Assembly: GCF_027111315.2 (NCBI RefSeq)
Contig: NZ_CP114289.2
Coordinates: 1,984,001 to 2,048,000 of the forward strand
DNA: 64,000 bases
Source of the DNA: Flavobacterium limnophilum
GTDB taxonomy: Bacteria > Bacteroidota > Bacteroidia > Flavobacteriales > Flavobacteriaceae
Direction of reading: 5' to 3'
Positions 16,821 through 26,724 of this stretch are shown piece by piece. The translations under genes and the position numbers were made by a program. How positions within the stretch are numbered: position 1 is the first letter of the stretch; each line of letters begins with the position of its first letter. The notes under the pieces are model-generated. The model was not told the DNA's origin. It did no database searches and worked only from the letters and a program-made list of their open reading frames with translations.

Positions 16821-16845
16821 GGTTCGATTCCCGGCGATTCCACCA
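16821..16845 (+). other. Orphan tRNA 3' end (possible attachment-site remnant)
   Basis: The 25 nt read as a T-loop TTCGATT, T-stem 3' strand CCCGG, acceptor 3' strand CGATTCC, discriminator A and encoded CCA. The 5' half is absent: the T-stem partner is TTAGG (expected CCGGG), and no D-arm, anticodon arm or GGAATCG acceptor strand lies upstream. Tyrosine-recombinase elements commonly leave such tRNA 3' duplications at att sites; decay of a tRNA gene is the alternative. Confidence 0.6.
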
Positions 16846-16865
16846 ATCTAAATTCAATTAGAACT

Positions 16866-16899
16866 AAAAGCCCGTAAATCTTGGGATTTACGGGCTTTT
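16866..16899. terminator. Strong bidirectional intrinsic terminator
   Basis: AAAAGCCCGTAAATC (16866-16880) pairs perfectly with GATTTACGGGCTTTT (16885-16899) across a TTGG loop, with U-runs on both strands. It can end the minus-strand pectin operon (last stop at 16983). It may originally have been the terminator of the tRNA whose 3' end lies just upstream. Confidence 0.85.
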
Positions 16900-16982
16900 T
16901 TGTTTTTTAATACTTTCAAAAAACAGCATTAAATCATAATGTTCTTGGTGCCAAAGCACTAAAACTACTGACAGTAAATCGA

Positions 16983-19271
16983 TTATTCCTTGATTAACTT
17001 TGCCGTGTTAATTTTTCCATTCTCCAACATAATTTGCACAAGATAGCAACCAGCAGAAAACCCTTCGACATCAATGGTTTGTTGAGTTGAATTATTCCCT
17101 TTTAGCTCTTTTAATTTTGAACCGAAAAGATTATAAATTACAATTTCTTCAATACCTGAATCCGTGTTTATTGTGAAATTATTTCCTTTTAACGGATTTG
17201 GATACAGCGAAAATTTATTAATATAACTTACATCCTCCACTGATAAATTACATGATGTAGAGGCTCCAGTCGTTGTATTGATTCCGTTTATTAGGTTGCT
17301 GCCGCTTACCGATTCGGCTTTATAGGAAGTAATCGCATTACCGGTTGGAATCGTGATGGAAGAGCAGTTTTGAAACACAAGCCCTGTTATGAAATTAGCC
17401 GTCATTCCTGTGCTTGCACTAATCTTCACATTATCGAAAACAACATTAGTGATTAAAGATTCCGGTAAACCATAAAGCATTCCTGCGTTGTTCGAATTGG
17501 TTACGGTAATGTTTTTGAACGTAATATTTTTCCAAGTTGGAGTTGTGCTTGTTACTGTTCCAAGAGGCAATGTCGATGGTGCTGCAGTAGGTTCTTTGGG
17601 ATACCAACTCGTAATCGTAAATGGAGTTGACACATTAATCATCGTCACATTCGAATAGTAAAATGTGGATTCATTTCCTCCGCGATCAATGGCCGATTTC
17701 AAACGGAATCCGTTGGAAGTGCCATTAAAACTGCAATTATCCACAGAAACATTGTTCACATTGGAAGTATAGCTTCCCACCGAAACGCCGTGACCTTCAC
17801 CGAAGGCCGAATTTTTAATTTTGATGTTCTGGGAATTGGAATCTACCGCCACATTATCGTCACCCACAGAGAATTTACAGTTCAAAACATCCAATCCATC
17901 CCAGTACCACACATCCAGAGCGTCTGTATTTGGGGCAGTTTCCGGTGCCATAACCGTTACATTCTTGATTGTACCGTTATATCCACGGCTGCTACCGCTT
18001 TTTCCCATAGTAATACTGACATTTGGAGCGTTTTGTATCGTAATATCAGAAACCAAAACCTTATTACAGGCTTTAAAACGGATTATGCCGGGACGACCAA
18101 TACCGGTTGCGTCAAAGGCTGTCCACCAAGCGCTACCATTTCCTTCAATAGTACCCGTTCCGCTTATGGCGATATTGACAAGATTTTCTCCATAAATAAA
18201 GGTCGTATAAGTATCTGCTGTTCCGCTGTTTGGATAGGAACCGGCAGGAAGTCCATTTCCATTTCCATAAGGCATCAATTGCAAGGTTGCTCCAGCCGAA
18301 ATTTGAAGATTAACATTGCTTTTCATCGTGATGGGACCACTCAAGAAAGGTGAAGCATTGGCAGGAATAACAACAGTACCACCTCCAGCTGCGTTTGCTG
18401 CGTTTATGGCTGCATTTATGGCTGCTGCATTATCAAGATTAGAAGTACTGCCCCCATATATTGCCTCCGTAATTACATACTGTGTAGCAGGTATATTGGG
18501 CAGAATTTGGGTAGAAGCAACATCAAGAAAAGTCTCTGCCACGAATTGAGCCACACGAGTAGTGTTTGCAGTTAGGGAGAAATTAATTGAACTATTGGTT
18601 GAAACAAGAGTTCCATTGCCATCGACCCATTTTGAAAAAACATAGCCAAAATTGGGAGTTGCCGTCAAACTTATTTGGGCTCCATCCACAAATTGGGTAC
18701 CAGATGGACTCGAAGCTATTGTTCCTGACGAAGCCGGACTTACATTGGTAGTCAAAGTGTATATGGCAACATTTGGGTCACTGGTCACTTTTTCAAAATA
18801 ATCAAAATTACCTACATAGGTATTTCCAGTGACAGGTTTAAATACAAAATACAAATCGTGTGTCCCTGTCGTTTGGGCAATGGCAGCTGAAACAATTTGA
18901 TAAGTTGTCCAATTGGCAGTGGAAGTCGCATTAACATTGGCTGTACCAATTAGAGTGCCGTTAGTTGCATCTATTCTTATTTCAACAGTTCCTGCCAAAG
19001 TTCCAATTGTTGGCGATCCTGTTTGCGTTTTACTGGCAGCTGCGATATCAAAACGGGTATCATATTGGCTAAAAATATGTCCTGCGAATTTAACCCAATA
19101 GCCATTTTTACAACCTCCTATATTCTTGCCACCGGAGAGAGCAGCGTTAATTTCTGTGGCTACTCCATTGTAGGCACTGTAATTCTCCGCTTCAAGCCGC
19201 TGTGTGGTTTGCGAAAACCCCATTGCCGATACAAATACCAGCAATAGGGAAATAAATAATTGTTTTTTCAT
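16983..19271 (-). CDS. Secreted CBM6-GH28 polygalacturonase with T9SS sorting domain
   Basis: 762 residues. The order is: signal peptide (1-20, ending GFSQ); CBM6-like module (RLEAENYSAYNG through LYFVFKPVTGN, about 22-165); a bacterial repeat domain (GYVFSKWVDGNGTLVSTNSS, about 170-245); GH28 beta-helix (about 260-670); and a T9SS type A sorting domain (FSLYPNPLKGN to the end). All four GH28 catalytic signatures are present: N448-T449-D450, D471-D472, G493-H494-G495 and R523-L524-K525. It should hydrolyse alpha-1,4-galacturonan outside the cell or on its surface. It is the last gene of the pectin operon, 13 bp after the CE8 gene, which shares the repeat-domain and T9SS architecture. Confidence 0.93.
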   Translation of the reverse strand: MKKQLFISLLLVFVSAMGFSQTTQRLEAENYSAYNGVATEINAALSGGKNIGGCKNGYWVKFAGHIFSQYDTRFDIAAASKTQTGSPTIGTLAGTVEIRIDATNGTLIGTANVNATSTANWTTYQIVSAAIAQTTGTHDLYFVFKPVTGNTYVGNFDYFEKVTSDPNVAIYTLTTNVSPASSGTIASSPSGTQFVDGAQISLTATPNFGYVFSKWVDGNGTLVSTNSSINFSLTANTTRVAQFVAETFLDVASTQILPNIPATQYVITEAIYGGSTSNLDNAAAINAAINAANAAGGGTVVIPANASPFLSGPITMKSNVNLQISAGATLQLMPYGNGNGLPAGSYPNSGTADTYTTFIYGENLVNIAISGTGTIEGNGSAWWTAFDATGIGRPGIIRFKACNKVLVSDITIQNAPNVSITMGKSGSSRGYNGTIKNVTVMAPETAPNTDALDVWYWDGLDVLNCKFSVGDDNVAVDSNSQNIKIKNSAFGEGHGVSVGSYTSNVNNVSVDNCSFNGTSNGFRLKSAIDRGGNESTFYYSNVTMINVSTPFTITSWYPKEPTAAPSTLPLGTVTSTTPTWKNITFKNITVTNSNNAGMLYGLPESLITNVVFDNVKISASTGMTANFITGLVFQNCSSITIPTGNAITSYKAESVSGSNLINGINTTTGASTSCNLSVEDVSYINKFSLYPNPLKGNNFTINTDSGIEEIVIYNLFGSKLKELKGNNSTQQTIDVEGFSAGCYLVQIMLENGKINTAKLIKE

Positions 19272-19284
19272 TTTAAATTTTAAT

Positions 19285-22200
19285 CTAGTTTTTAATCACT
19301 TTTGCTTTATAAACAGCTCCTTCGGCATTTTTCATACTGATAATGTAAACACCAGAATTCAAATTGCTTAAATCTATGGAACGTGTCACATCTGTTGGCA
19401 ACAGTCCATTTTTGACTTTTTGTCCTTGGATAGAATACACTTCATAGTTTAGACTTCCAATGCCTTTTGGCAATGATAAATTAACCACGCCAGTTGTTGG
19501 CATTGGATAGGCAATCACTTCATTGGAATCTTTTATTTTTCCCAATCCCAAAGTTGTGGTAGCACTGGCTGTACTCAAACCACCGTATTCACTAACGGCT
19601 TGCACAGTATAAGCATATTTTGCTCCTGCAGCAGTAGTATCTGTATATGTGGCATCGGTTGTAATTCCCAACACCTTGCCTTCTCTACACACAACATAGC
19701 AAACAGCATATTGATTGTCGTCCCATTTGAGGGTGTTGTTTCCAATATCCGAAAGATTGGTTGGTGCTGCCACTTGTTCCACCACCAAACGTGGATCCCA
19801 TTTGTCTGTACCTCCCAAAACGTTTTCTATGGTGTATTCATCAGCCTGTGCTTTGGTCAATACTGGATTGTAAGCTCCTGTTTGATTAACCCCACTTACG
19901 GAGAAAACATTGGTTCTATTGTCAGTATTAACAGCTACTCCACTTCCATTTACACTGTTGTATTCTGCAAATAGTGCAGGCAAAGTTCCCATGCTTGCCC
20001 ATCCTTGTGTATTGGGTTCGGTTACCATCGTGGTATTCAAATAAACTGCTCTTGGAGCATTTTGCCAAGGACGTCCTAAATAATAACTTGCAACTGCAGT
20101 AATTGTATTATTATTAAAGACATATCCATAAGGCTCGGTTGCCAAATGATTTGGAGCCACTAAATAACCCGCTGCAACCGAAACCAATTTACATTCTTCA
20201 AACCAGTGTGTTCCTCCTCCGCAAATAAAGTCCACGTCGCCTTCGATTGTAGATTTATAGTAAAAACTTCTGTTACCGCCTGTAACTTGAGTGTCTTGTT
20301 TACTTCTCAATCTAATTCCGTTATACACATTTCTGTCTCCAGCTGGATTGAGCGCAGGTCGCTGACCAGCTGTTGTCATTCCATCTTTATGCTCAATGGT
20401 TATATTCTCCATATATAAATCATTGGCTTCAATAGACAGAACCGCATTTTTGATACCCCATCCTGGATTTCCTTGAAGAATTACATTGTCTTTGGATTGG
20501 GCAATCAGGGAAACATTGTTTTTTCCTGCTGGAAGTTGCAACACAATTCCTTGTGGATTGGTACCATCTCCACCCAAATTATAAGTTCCGTTTGTAATGA
20601 ATACCAAAAATCTTGTGGTAGAATTAAGTGGTGCTGCTGTAAATGCTTCGGCAATAGTTTTCACATATTTTCCCGTGGCTAATTGCGTAGTCGTTGCATT
20701 GGCATCAACAATCAAGTCATAGACACGTTTGGCAGGAATTGGTTTTACCATTGTTTTAAATGACAAATTAAGCGCTGTAGCACTATTTCCCGAAAGGTCT
20801 GTAACCAATCCGGCTGGCATATTGAAAGTATATGGTTTGTCGTATTCCAATCCATAATAGCTAAATTTCACTGTTTTGTTTACAAATTCAGGAGTTAGCA
20901 CTTTACCGTTGAAGGTAACTGTTCCCGTACCTAATTTTACCTTTTCGTCATACGTCAAGATGATATATCCACTGGCACCCACTGTAGTTGAAGCCGCAGC
21001 AGGAAGCGTGGTTTGAAGTACCGGAGCAATCGCGTCCGATACCAGAACTTCATCGGCTTTGACCGTAACATTTGACAATACCGTTGCCGTTACATCAGTT
21101 GCACTTCCGTGTTTTGGGCCAGTTACATTAGGAAACCATCTAAGATAGATTTTTGCTTTTCCTTCTGCTTCAACGGGCAAGATTCCTCCAATTGAAGTGA
21201 TGGAACTCGTATTTATAGTAGTCAAGCTGGAAACATTCACAAAGTTTACACCATCAAGTGAATATTGAAAAGTCCATTCGTCACAGCCATAATAGTATCC
21301 AATAAGTCCCGACGAAACATTTATATTTTTATATCCAACTGTCGAAAAAGAGGTCATAAAATGGAAGAACTGCCCTTTATTAGTATTCCATACACCTAAA
21401 CCATTTACTCCTCCTCTATTCAAAAGTCGTACATTGGGAGCAACCGTATTATCTGAAACTTGATAAGCAAATAACTGAGGTCTGTTTTCGACATTAGAAT
21501 ATAATTCAGCAACTCTTGGATGTGCATATTGATCGTTCTTGAATGTCCAACCCGCTATAAAAGATTGATTATCATAAGTTCCTGTGATACTCTTGTTGGC
21601 ATCCATTACTACAGATGTACTTAAAGCAGTAGAACTATCAGACCAATTGCTGAATTTAACAATATCGTTTTCAATGGCAGTAATAGTTACATTAGTCCCT
21701 GCTTCGTAAACAGAGAACGCTCCATCCTTGCCCGCAGGAGCAATAGAAAATTCGCCTAAACCGTAGGCGCCAAGAACATTTACATTCAAGGTATAAGTAG
21801 CCACTGGTTCAAATTCGGCAACATAAGTAGTATTTGAAGTAATCGTAAATGTGTAAGGGTTTGCAGTTGAAACTAAAGCGCCATTTCCATCCACCCAGCG
21901 TTTAAAACTATAACCAAAGTTACGGGTTGCAGTCATAGTAACATTGTCTCCTTGGTTGTAAATGGCACTTGAAGGCGTAACTGTCCCTCCTGCTGCAGGA
22001 GCAGCAGAAACGGTCAGATTGGCCGGAGCCGAAACCACTTTAAGCCATCTTGGATCCCCAATAATACCAACTGTGGTACTTGCAGTGGCAACAGGCGATG
22101 TGGAAACAATAGAGAAATCACCATTAGCTGCATCTGCAAAACCAACAGTTGACAATCCTAATCCTGCCAAGGTATTATCGGTAATGCTTGAAGAAGTTGC

Positions 22201-23025
22201 AGATGTCAACGTATAAGTACCGTAATTTACCACCAGATTTTTTTCGGCCACTAAATTACCTCCGGTAGCAATCACAATTTTTGGCAACAAGGTCGCGCCA
22301 GGTTCTGCTATGATGTTGTTTTTAAAAACATAATTTGAGGCCGTGCTATAAAGGTTTCTTACATTGCATAATGCTCTGGTGTCGTCCTTTCCCCATTTAT
22401 AAACGGTATTGTTTTGAAATGAAAAATTAAAAACATTAGAAGTTGCCGCAGTCTGTGGATAGAAAAAACTTTCACCAAGAGTGTAATTGTATAAAGTGGT
22501 ATTAGTCACTTCAAGCGATTTTACTATGTGCTTTGGATAAAGAAAACTATACCCCCCAGATCCACAATTTTTGATCGTACAATTGTTAAATTTTATCAAA
22601 TCAATCGTATTTGCAGTAGTATTTGCTGTTCTTAAAATACAACGGTTTACATTTTGAATGACAACATTATTAAATTCTATAATTTTTAGATCGCCAATAG
22701 TCCCATCCATAAAATAGCTTGCAGCTATGTTAATTGTTAAATCTTTAAACAGTAACCCACAATTTGTAACAGCGGTTGAAGTCCCCAATCCAATTGATTG
22801 AGTAATAATTACCGTAGCCTTATCAACCCCTTGCAAGGTTATCACTTTACCAGTCTGAAAATTGATTCCAGACGTATAGGTTCCTGCATCTAACAGTAAA
22901 ATGTCGCCATCAGCTGCAGCCGTCAAACTAGCTCCTATTGTAGCGGGCGTAACATTTATCGTACTGGCCGATATTAAATTTGTTCCAAAGAGGAACATCA
23001 TAAAAAGTAAAATTATTTTCTTCAT
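19285..23025 (-). CDS. Modular CE8 pectin methylesterase with N-terminal beta-helix and T9SS sorting domain
   Basis: 1246 residues. A signal peptide (1-20) precedes a DUF5123-like right-handed beta-helix (about 25-325, ending GDPRWL). Two bacterial repeat domains follow (GYSFKRWVDGNG and IVKFSNWSDSSTAL), then an uncharacterised beta module (about 490-670) and a Big_5-like domain (about 670-765). CE8 occupies about 770-1085, then an Fn3-like domain and a T9SS sorting tail (VIAYPMPTTGVVNLSLPKG). CE8 catalytic residues are intact: Q910-D911 in SKQDT, D932 in GDVDFIC, R985 and W987 in LGRPW. The D911-D932 distance of 21 matches the Erwinia enzyme. It removes methyl esters from homogalacturonan so that the adjacent GH28 enzymes can act. 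Confidence 0.92.
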   Translation of the reverse strand: MKKIILLFMMFLFGTNLISASTINVTPATIGASLTAAADGDILLLDAGTYTSGINFQTGKVITLQGVDKATVIITQSIGLGTSTAVTNCGLLFKDLTINIAASYFMDGTIGDLKIIEFNNVVIQNVNRCILRTANTTANTIDLIKFNNCTIKNCGSGGYSFLYPKHIVKSLEVTNTTLYNYTLGESFFYPQTAATSNVFNFSFQNNTVYKWGKDDTRALCNVRNLYSTASNYVFKNNIIAEPGATLLPKIVIATGGNLVAEKNLVVNYGTYTLTSATSSSITDNTLAGLGLSTVGFADAANGDFSIVSTSPVATASTTVGIIGDPRWLKVVSAPANLTVSAAPAAGGTVTPSSAIYNQGDNVTMTATRNFGYSFKRWVDGNGALVSTANPYTFTITSNTTYVAEFEPVATYTLNVNVLGAYGLGEFSIAPAGKDGAFSVYEAGTNVTITAIENDIVKFSNWSDSSTALSTSVVMDANKSITGTYDNQSFIAGWTFKNDQYAHPRVAELYSNVENRPQLFAYQVSDNTVAPNVRLLNRGGVNGLGVWNTNKGQFFHFMTSFSTVGYKNINVSSGLIGYYYGCDEWTFQYSLDGVNFVNVSSLTTINTSSITSIGGILPVEAEGKAKIYLRWFPNVTGPKHGSATDVTATVLSNVTVKADEVLVSDAIAPVLQTTLPAAASTTVGASGYIILTYDEKVKLGTGTVTFNGKVLTPEFVNKTVKFSYYGLEYDKPYTFNMPAGLVTDLSGNSATALNLSFKTMVKPIPAKRVYDLIVDANATTTQLATGKYVKTIAEAFTAAPLNSTTRFLVFITNGTYNLGGDGTNPQGIVLQLPAGKNNVSLIAQSKDNVILQGNPGWGIKNAVLSIEANDLYMENITIEHKDGMTTAGQRPALNPAGDRNVYNGIRLRSKQDTQVTGGNRSFYYKSTIEGDVDFICGGGTHWFEECKLVSVAAGYLVAPNHLATEPYGYVFNNNTITAVASYYLGRPWQNAPRAVYLNTTMVTEPNTQGWASMGTLPALFAEYNSVNGSGVAVNTDNRTNVFSVSGVNQTGAYNPVLTKAQADEYTIENVLGGTDKWDPRLVVEQVAAPTNLSDIGNNTLKWDDNQYAVCYVVCREGKVLGITTDATYTDTTAAGAKYAYTVQAVSEYGGLSTASATTTLGLGKIKDSNEVIAYPMPTTGVVNLSLPKGIGSLNYEVYSIQGQKVKNGLLPTDVTRSIDLSNLNSGVYIISMKNAEGAVYKAKVIKN

Positions 23026-23198
23026 TTTTTTATTTTAGTTTAAGTTAAACAGTTCATTATTGCCTAACCACAAAATCTTAATTCATAAAATCCGTGTTAG
23101 AGGTTTAGATATCGTATTATTTTTTCATACTTTATACAGTTTTAATTTTATTAATTATGCAATGAGTTAATTTTGGACACAACAAATTATGTCCCCTT

Positions 23199-24890
23199 TT
23201 ATTCTATTATTTTTACTTGATCTTTAATCGATTCCAGCACTTTTACATCCTTGTCAAAAGCCATTTTTTTGCCATTCGTTTTCAATGAGACCTCTTTAGT
23301 GGCAGCACCTCCAACCCAAAACATTTGGTTTTCTCCAATAGATTTAAAACTTTCGACAGTTACATTTTGACTATTTGAAAAACTTGCCGCAATACCTGGT
23401 TTATCCAGTCTTAAATCAATATTTACAAAATCAATTTTACTGGCATAATTCATTTGGATCCCAGCTTCCGAGCGAATCACCATATTTTTGAATTGTATGT
23501 TTTGAACAGGCATTTCCGGGATTCCCATAATTTTTAAGGCTTGTTTGGCTCCATCGACATAAATATTCTTGAAATACATATTCTTGAAGGCAGGAGTTTG
23601 ATCGGAAACCGTTTCTTTTTCGACAATCATTTCGCCAGTAACGGGATCTTCGACTGCTCCTTTGGTAAAATAATAGAGGTTAAAATTGATGGCATCTGTT
23701 GGAATATTCTTCATCCTGATGTCTTCCATCCAAATATTTTCGACCAGACCGCCTCTTCCTCGAACGGACTTGAACCGCAAGCCACAATCGGTGCCAATAA
23801 AAGTGAGATTCTTGGCCATTATATTCCGAACGCCACCTGACATTTCACTTCCAATGACAAAACCTCCGTGGGCGTGATAGACCACACAATCGGTGATTAC
23901 AAATAATTCTGTTGGTTTTCCACGCTCACGTCCTTCTTTGTCTTTGCCCGATTTTATGCAAATGGCATCGTCTCCGACATCAAATTTGCAGTTGGTTACC
24001 GTCCCAATTCGGCAAGATTCGATGTCCAGACCGTCTCCGTTTTGGGAATACCATGGATTGCGAATGGTTAGATTGCTTAATGTCAGATTTTCACACATCA
24101 GTGGATTGACATTCCAAGCTGGGGAATTTTGAAAAGTAACTCCGTCCAAAAGGAGTTTTTTGCAATTCACAAGGCTGACCATTACCGGACGTAATGCCTG
24201 TTTATAGGGTTTCATGTTTTCAACGGTAGGCATTTTTGGCAGTTTGTCTTTCTGTTCATTTCCAATTAATGCTTCTTCGGAAGGATACCAAATTTTGCCG
24301 TCCCTGGAAAGAACGCCTCCTGAACTCACGAGCGTTTTCAATTGTTCAGCGGTCATTTTACCAATTTTAATCGGACGCCAATTAGAGCCATTTCCATCAA
24401 AAATTCCTTCTCCCGTAATGGCAACATTTTCCAAATCGACTCCCATGATAGGCGATTCGCATCGAATGACTTTGTTGCCTTCAAAATAAGATTCTATCAG
24501 TTCATATTGATCTAAATCACTTGTAAATGAAATGAAAGCTCCATTTTTTGTGTGCAAATTAACGTTAGATTTTATTTTTATGGGACCAGTAGTCCACAAA
24601 CCCGAAGGAATGACAACAACGCCTCCGCCCGATCCAGAACATTTTTTGATGGCATCGTTAATGGCTTTGGTGCAAAGTTTTCCCGTGTTTGGAATCGCTC
24701 CAAAATCGATAATATTCAATGTATCCGCTTTGAATACTGGAATTTGCACTTCCGGCATTTTAAAAGGCAGGTTCCCGTTAGCAAAAGTCTTTTCGTTAGA
24801 AACATTTCTAACTAAGCTGGTCGTCTTGCTGCTACAAGAAATAGCAGAAAACAGTACCAGCCACACCAAGAAAGTTGTTTTAATTTTCAT
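23199..24890 (-). CDS. GH28 polygalacturonase lipoprotein (probably exo-acting)
   Basis: 563 residues. The SPII signal ends in SAISC (cysteine about 19), so it is a lipoprotein rather than a T9SS substrate. The GH28 beta-helix carries NGDGLDIES (the NxD Asp), VGDDAICIKSG (DD pair), HAHGGFVIGSEMSGG (the GHG histidine) and FKSVRGRGG (the Arg/Lys position). The longer loops and the GSEMSGG segment resemble exo-poly-alpha-galacturonosidases, suggesting removal of mono- or digalacturonate from non-reducing ends in the periplasm. It lies 13 bp after the GH43 gene; 173 bp separate it from the CE8 gene downstream. Confidence 0.9.
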   Translation of the reverse strand: MKIKTTFLVWLVLFSAISCSSKTTSLVRNVSNEKTFANGNLPFKMPEVQIPVFKADTLNIIDFGAIPNTGKLCTKAINDAIKKCSGSGGGVVVIPSGLWTTGPIKIKSNVNLHTKNGAFISFTSDLDQYELIESYFEGNKVIRCESPIMGVDLENVAITGEGIFDGNGSNWRPIKIGKMTAEQLKTLVSSGGVLSRDGKIWYPSEEALIGNEQKDKLPKMPTVENMKPYKQALRPVMVSLVNCKKLLLDGVTFQNSPAWNVNPLMCENLTLSNLTIRNPWYSQNGDGLDIESCRIGTVTNCKFDVGDDAICIKSGKDKEGRERGKPTELFVITDCVVYHAHGGFVIGSEMSGGVRNIMAKNLTFIGTDCGLRFKSVRGRGGLVENIWMEDIRMKNIPTDAINFNLYYFTKGAVEDPVTGEMIVEKETVSDQTPAFKNMYFKNIYVDGAKQALKIMGIPEMPVQNIQFKNMVIRSEAGIQMNYASKIDFVNIDLRLDKPGIAASFSNSQNVTVESFKSIGENQMFWVGGAATKEVSLKTNGKKMAFDKDVKVLESIKDQVKIIE

Positions 24891-24903
24891 CCTATTTTTA
24901 ATT

Positions 24904-26544
24904 TTATTCTACTCTAAACCAGTCATAATCGGCATAACTGCTGTCATTAATAGACTTGGTTCCCGTTGCAAACAGTCCAATCTTTGCTCCTACCCAACGT
25001 CCGGCGCTTGGTTTGAAAGGTTTTCCAAATGCCTTGAATGTTTTTCCGTCAGTACTGTAATAAAAAGTAACTTTAGCATCGAAAGGCTCCCTGTTTTGTA
25101 CCATTTCAACTTTGGTACGGAAATAAATCTTTTTTTGGTCAATAGCCGTGGATGCAATTTCTGTCTCGTTGTCTTTGGAAGTTCGGGCATCTTTCAGTAA
25201 TCGCTGCACTAATTTGAGACCGCCTTTGGCATCTTGCTCGATAGCGATATAGGCATAATCTTCACCAAAAACTATCAAACCTGTGCTGCATTCTCCTGCA
25301 TCCGGATTATTTTCGAAACTGAGCTTGGTTGTGGCAGAAAAGTTTGCTCCAGGGAATTTTTGCAACAAAAGATTGGGCATCACCCACATCGTTTTCATCT
25401 CTTGGGGATGCGGTATACAATTCAACCTCATAAATCCTAGATTGGCAGATGACCATCCCCAATGTTCGCCAGGATTTTGATTGGCTTGCCATTGCCATTG
25501 CAATCCAAATTGATGTCCATTGAATTCATCCGAAGAAACTAAAGGTGTAGCCGGGTAAGTTTTGCCAACGTTGGGTTTTGTCCATTCCATAACTGGTTCG
25601 CCGATTCCATCTTTATTGGTATCTTTCCCCATAATTGGCCAACCGTCTTTCCAAGTAACAGGTTGAAGATTGACCACACGTCCATAAGCCCAACGATCCT
25701 GAAAATGTATGAACCATCCGTCTCCGTTAGGAGTTTCGACATATCCACCTTGATGTGGTCCGTTCATGTTTGTATCCCCTTGATGTAAAACAACTTTAGA
25801 CTCATAAGGTCCCCAAACGTTCTTGGAGCGCATGGCCAATTGCCATCCGGGTTTTACGCCTCCAGCAGGAGCCATAATCCAGTAATAACCATCACGTTTG
25901 TACATTTTAGAACCTTCAACAGTCGTGTGACCATTATGGCCGTCAAAAACCATTGCGGGATTACCCGTTAACTTCGTGCCGTCTGGATTCATTTCAGATA
26001 CCATCAAAACAGTCTTGACTGCAGCTCGACTCCCTGCAAAAGCATAGGACAAATAGGCTTTTCCGTCCTCGTCCCAAAACGGACAAGTATCAATAATTCC
26101 TTTTGCTTCTTTTACCAACACTGGTTCTTCCCAAGTGCCAGCAGGATTTTTGGTTTTAACCCTATAGATTCCAAAGTCGGGATCACCCCAATAAATATAA
26201 TACTCTCCATTGTGGTACCGAATTGATGGAGCCCAAACCCCATCGCCGTGGCGAACCGCACGATAATGCTCAACAGGAAATTGATCCTGCAATGCATACC
26301 CGATCAACTCCCAGTTTACCAAATCCATTGAATGAAGGATGGGCAATCCCGGAGAAGAATTAAAACTGGAAGCAGTCATATAATACCCCTCTTTGCCTGC
26401 ACATACATCGGGATCTGAATAATCGACATGCAGAATGGGATTTTTGTACTTTCCGTTTCCTAAGTCACCATTCCAGCCTTGAGCATTTGCTCCTAATACA
26501 TAGACTGTCAAACTTATGGACAGTAGTATTCGTTTAAATTTCAT
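24904..26544 (-). CDS. GH43 family glycosidase (arabinosidase/xylosidase type)
   Basis: 546 residues from the ATG at 26544. The longer frame begins at a TTG 21 bp upstream and is less likely, since MKFKRILLSISLTVYVLGA is a clean signal peptide. The five-bladed propeller has the GH43 catalytic acids: Asp in HVDYSDPDVC, Asp in GIIDTCPFWDEDG and Glu in TVEGSKMYKRDGYYWI. A C-terminal beta-sandwich (about 345-545) fits the GH43 C2/DUF1349-like domain. It probably trims arabinose or xylose side chains from pectin; the exact linkage cannot be read. It is the first gene after the internal terminator of the operon. Confidence 0.88.
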   Translation of the reverse strand: MKFKRILLSISLTVYVLGANAQGWNGDLGNGKYKNPILHVDYSDPDVCAGKEGYYMTASSFNSSPGLPILHSMDLVNWELIGYALQDQFPVEHYRAVRHGDGVWAPSIRYHNGEYYIYWGDPDFGIYRVKTKNPAGTWEEPVLVKEAKGIIDTCPFWDEDGKAYLSYAFAGSRAAVKTVLMVSEMNPDGTKLTGNPAMVFDGHNGHTTVEGSKMYKRDGYYWIMAPAGGVKPGWQLAMRSKNVWGPYESKVVLHQGDTNMNGPHQGGYVETPNGDGWFIHFQDRWAYGRVVNLQPVTWKDGWPIMGKDTNKDGIGEPVMEWTKPNVGKTYPATPLVSSDEFNGHQFGLQWQWQANQNPGEHWGWSSANLGFMRLNCIPHPQEMKTMWVMPNLLLQKFPGANFSATTKLSFENNPDAGECSTGLIVFGEDYAYIAIEQDAKGGLKLVQRLLKDARTSKDNETEIASTAIDQKKIYFRTKVEMVQNREPFDAKVTFYYSTDGKTFKAFGKPFKPSAGRWVGAKIGLFATGTKSINDSSYADYDWFRVE

Positions 26545-26663
26545 TTTTAATTGTGTTTTAATCAAGAAGTTTTCACCAAAACCTTTTGTATATAATATGC
26601 GATTCCGATTAGCTTCAAACTAAATTGTTTGTTGTGCTTTGCAAATAGAAAAAGTGAAGAAAA

Positions 26664-26686
26664 GAAGTATCCAAAGAGGATACTTC
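26664..26686 (-). terminator. Hairpin terminator between the SusCD block and the enzyme block
   Basis: GAAGTATCC (26664-26672) pairs with GGATACTTC (26678-26686) over 9 bp with a 5-nt loop. On the transcribed minus strand a U-rich tract follows, about 40 nt after the stop of the surface lipoprotein. It probably attenuates transcription so that binding and transport genes are expressed above the enzyme genes. Confidence 0.65.
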
Positions 26687-26724
26687 CTTTTTTTACTTAA
26701 AATAATTTATTCGGCAAACTGTTT

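Larger units (their letters stand above)
16670..16982. other. Non-coding stretch with tRNA remnant and terminator
   Basis: 313 bp without a gene. It holds the orphan tRNA 3' end (16821-16845) and a 15-bp terminator hairpin (16866-16899). It separates the regulator region from the pectin locus. Confidence 0.7.

Noticed and set aside
16750..16845. Possible complete tRNA gene ending at 16845
   Set aside because: No D-arm, anticodon arm or matching acceptor 5' strand could be placed upstream; the T-stem is mispaired.
17790..18353. 187-codon plus-strand frame opposite the CBM6-GH28 gene
   Set aside because: Shadow of a gene with all GH28 catalytic motifs on the minus strand.
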